This document shows, in pieces, positions 7,961-10,164 of a DNA stretch of 10,164 nt. The notes beneath the pieces are model-generated. The model was not told the DNA's origin and searched no databases. It worked only from the letters and a program-made list of their open reading frames with translations. Position 1 is the stretch's first letter; each line of letters starts with the position of its first letter. This DNA is from Smittium culicis (taxonomy: Eukaryota > Kickxellomycota > Harpellomycetes > Harpellales > Legeriomycetaceae), in NCBI GenBank assembly GCA_001970855.1, contig LSSN01003492.1:1-10164 (forward strand), in the 5' to 3' direction. A program made the position numbers and the translations under genes.

Positions 7961-10013
7961 AAATGCATTCGTTAACTTCTAATACGTGATCAAATCTATT
8001 CTAATACAATTTAGATTCTTTTTTATCTATATCATTGATACTATTTTCTTCGAGTCTAAATTTCAAGTTTTTTGGTTCAATGTTGATAATAAATCCTCAC
8101 ATATCTTATGTATAAATTAATATCCGATTTTTAACTCCCCTCATAGCTCATTAAATTATAAATATAGATCACCTCTATTAGGTTTTTTATAATAAGTTGA
8201 TATATCACCTATTGTGATAAATAATTAATTATGCATGATATTTTTTATGTGCTTGGCGCTCAGAAATCTATAATATGATGGATAATCCACCAAAGTCGGA
8301 TTTCAGAGACATTTTGAATTTTTTACAAAAATTTCAAGATAATTTGTAGATAATCATGTGTTTATAAATAAAATTTTAATCAAGATACCATATTCTAAAA
8401 AAAGTCATTTTACTGCTCTCATCTACATCATTGTTACTAGATAAAGATTTCATGAAGTGAATTTGAAACGTCTAGTCTTTTATGATTCAAATAATTGACA
8501 TTAGAGATCTTAAAAAAAGTACTCTTTAACACTGAGATTTACTGTGACAAAAAAAAAAGGCACATTGTCGTTTCATCTCAATTTATCATTCGTTGTATTA
8601 TTTTTAGTATTATCGATTTTTGTATTTATATTTAATCTTGTCTAAAAATCCTTTTTTAATTGCAGTTTCAATGATTTTTGATATGATAATTTCTTCCCTC
8701 AGCTTCCTGGTCTCAAATTTAGGGATTTGTTAGTCTCATAACCTTTGATAGTTAAATATTAACAAGATCAGCATTGAATTTATTATTGCTCATAAAGACA
8801 ATAATTTTATTCTAAATCTTTTCCAGACCTTTGAGCAAAAATTTCAGTTATTAACAATGTTTTAAAGTAATTTTTTTGAAAATTAATAACATTAATAGTT
8901 TCAGGTTTTCAGCTAAAGGATTTTTGAGGATATTTTTATTAATATAATTAGAGATTTTATTGAATATACCACTCAATCTCGCTAATTCAGCCAGTTTGCG
9001 CAAATTGAGCTATAAATGGTGTAGAGTCAGCAATATTAATTGAGCAGAATGCTGAATGATAAAAATTAAGAGTGTAAATGTCATTTTTGTTCTTGGGTTA
9101 TTATTATATTTATTCTTTCTTCTCTTACCAGCGAGAAAGACTTAGAATAAGAATTAAAACATTTATTGAATGTATTATTCAAGTTCTGGTCACAAGTTTA
9201 AACTATTTAGTTGTATTATGATCATAAACATCTATAATCCCCCACACTCTATTATTATTTATTAACTTTCATAATTGACTGAAATATTCATTATTGAGTT
9301 TATTATTTCATTAATTATTCTCTGAAAACATATTAGAGATTTTTTTTATTTGATTGAGTACCTTTCTGAAACGAAAATAAAGATTCTACATTTAATTAGT
9401 ATTGTAGATTATCTTTTTTTTTATTGTTTTTTTAATTTTATTTATTTGAAGTTCCAATCTAGAAAATAATTCTATATAAATCAAATAATAATCCGAATAA
9501 TGAATAAATTATCAAATAATTCATTTTTTTTTTTTTTTAAAAAAAAAGCTAATCATTCGCTATCTAAATACTCTCAAATAAAAAAATAAGGTAAGAAATT
9601 TTATAAATACAATAATTTTTCTAGTTTTAAACAATATTTTAGTAATTTGTTCGAAAAATGTGTCATTTATATATCGAAAAACAATTAATTCTTTAAAACA
9701 GTAACACAGCGGGGTTTAAACAAATTATTATTGATATAAACATAATATTTTAAAACGAAAAATTTCTTAATAAATTGTATAATTATTTTAAAGTGTTTAT
9801 TTTAACAAAAACTATATTAGTATGATTTATAAAATTTATATAAATTTCTAAATGCTTTAATTGTAAAAATAAAACAATATCCGCACCAATTTACTATTAA
9901 AGTATAAATATCTATTGTGATTTTTTCTATGATTTTTAATTTTTGTATGCACACTGAAATAAAAAACCGCTTTTATTCTTACTATTATTTATTTATCTTC
10001 ATTATTTTTGTTC
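7961..10013. other. AT-rich intergenic DNA without a gene
   Basis: No coding-like frame, tRNA or rRNA was found on either strand. Contents are A and T tracts, short AT repeats and a T15-A9 tract. A small inverted repeat, CTCAAT (8972-8977) facing ATTGAG (9004-9009), surrounds the palindrome TTTGCGCAAA (8995-9004); this is of unknown meaning. Confidence 0.5.
9524..9547. repeat. T15-A9 homopolymer tract
   Basis: Fifteen T (9524-9538) directly followed by nine A (9539-9547), so the central 18 bases are a perfect palindrome. Such tracts disfavour nucleosomes, but no gene lies nearby to be served by it. Confidence 0.5.

Positions 10014-10164
<151 letters not shown>

Noticed and set aside
7949..8439. 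Apparent 400-base repeat: TTTATAAATAAA at 7949 and 8361, and ATCTATATCATTGATACTA (8025) versus ATCTACATCATTGTTACTA (8421)
   Set aside because: A 17/19 match is expected by chance several times in 10 kb of such AT-rich DNA, the spacings differ by 16 bases, and the sequence between does not align.
8972..9009. Inverted repeat around TTTGCGCAAA
   Set aside because: The arms are only six bases and there is no gene or repeated copy beside it, so an operator or origin cannot be argued.

Overview
The window is eukaryotic nuclear DNA, strongly AT-rich, with one recognisable host gene at its left edge, one decayed retrotransposon copy downstream of it, and then more than 6 kb with no supportable gene. 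Evidence for a eukaryote: a protein domain is interrupted by five short introns with GT...TAG borders that splice exactly in frame, and there is a non-LTR retrotransposon relic and a very long trinucleotide microsatellite. Short pyrimidine-rich introns (83-146 nt), CTAAC/CTAAT-like branch sites and AT-richness would suit an AT-rich fungus of an early-diverging lineage, but an AT-rich invertebrate or protist cannot be excluded from the sequence alone.

Layout. (1) 2-2112, plus strand: the last six exons of a PWWP-domain protein, cut off at its 5' end by the window. The reconstructed 501 residues hold, in order, a PWWP domain with an intact PWWP tetrad, a Ser/Asp then Lys/Pro/Ser-rich disordered linker, a helical domain resembling the integrase-binding domain (IBD, TFIIS-N-like fold) of LEDGF/HRP2-type chromatin readers, and a long Ser/Thr/Pro/Asp-rich disordered tail. 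(2) 2113-2670: AT-rich 3' flank with homopolymer tracts. (3) 2671 to about 3955, plus strand: a heavily mutated 3' portion of a LINE-like element (end of the reverse transcriptase, thumb/connection region, C-terminal Cys/His knuckle, tail, then an AATAAA and a short A run), with frameshifts and stops throughout. (4) 3956-6420: very AT-rich DNA without a gene. (5) 6421-7960: a visibly less AT-rich island without an intact ORF, including a weak reverse-transcriptase-like trace on the minus strand. (6) 7961-10013: AT-rich, no gene. (7) 10014-10164: a perfect (ATA/TAA)n array running off the window end.

Only the PWWP-IBD gene looks functional. By analogy with LEDGF and HRP2 it would bind H3K36-methylated nucleosomes through the PWWP domain and recruit partner proteins through the IBD-like domain. 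The most notable points are this architecture in a compact intron-rich gene, an intron whose retention would give a PWWP-only product analogous to LEDGF/p52, and an extreme C-over-G asymmetry of the introns on the coding strand. I did not find an evident new biological system in this window.

[Form note: the original answer gave no feature confidences; every 0.5 is a placeholder required by the schema, not an estimate.]
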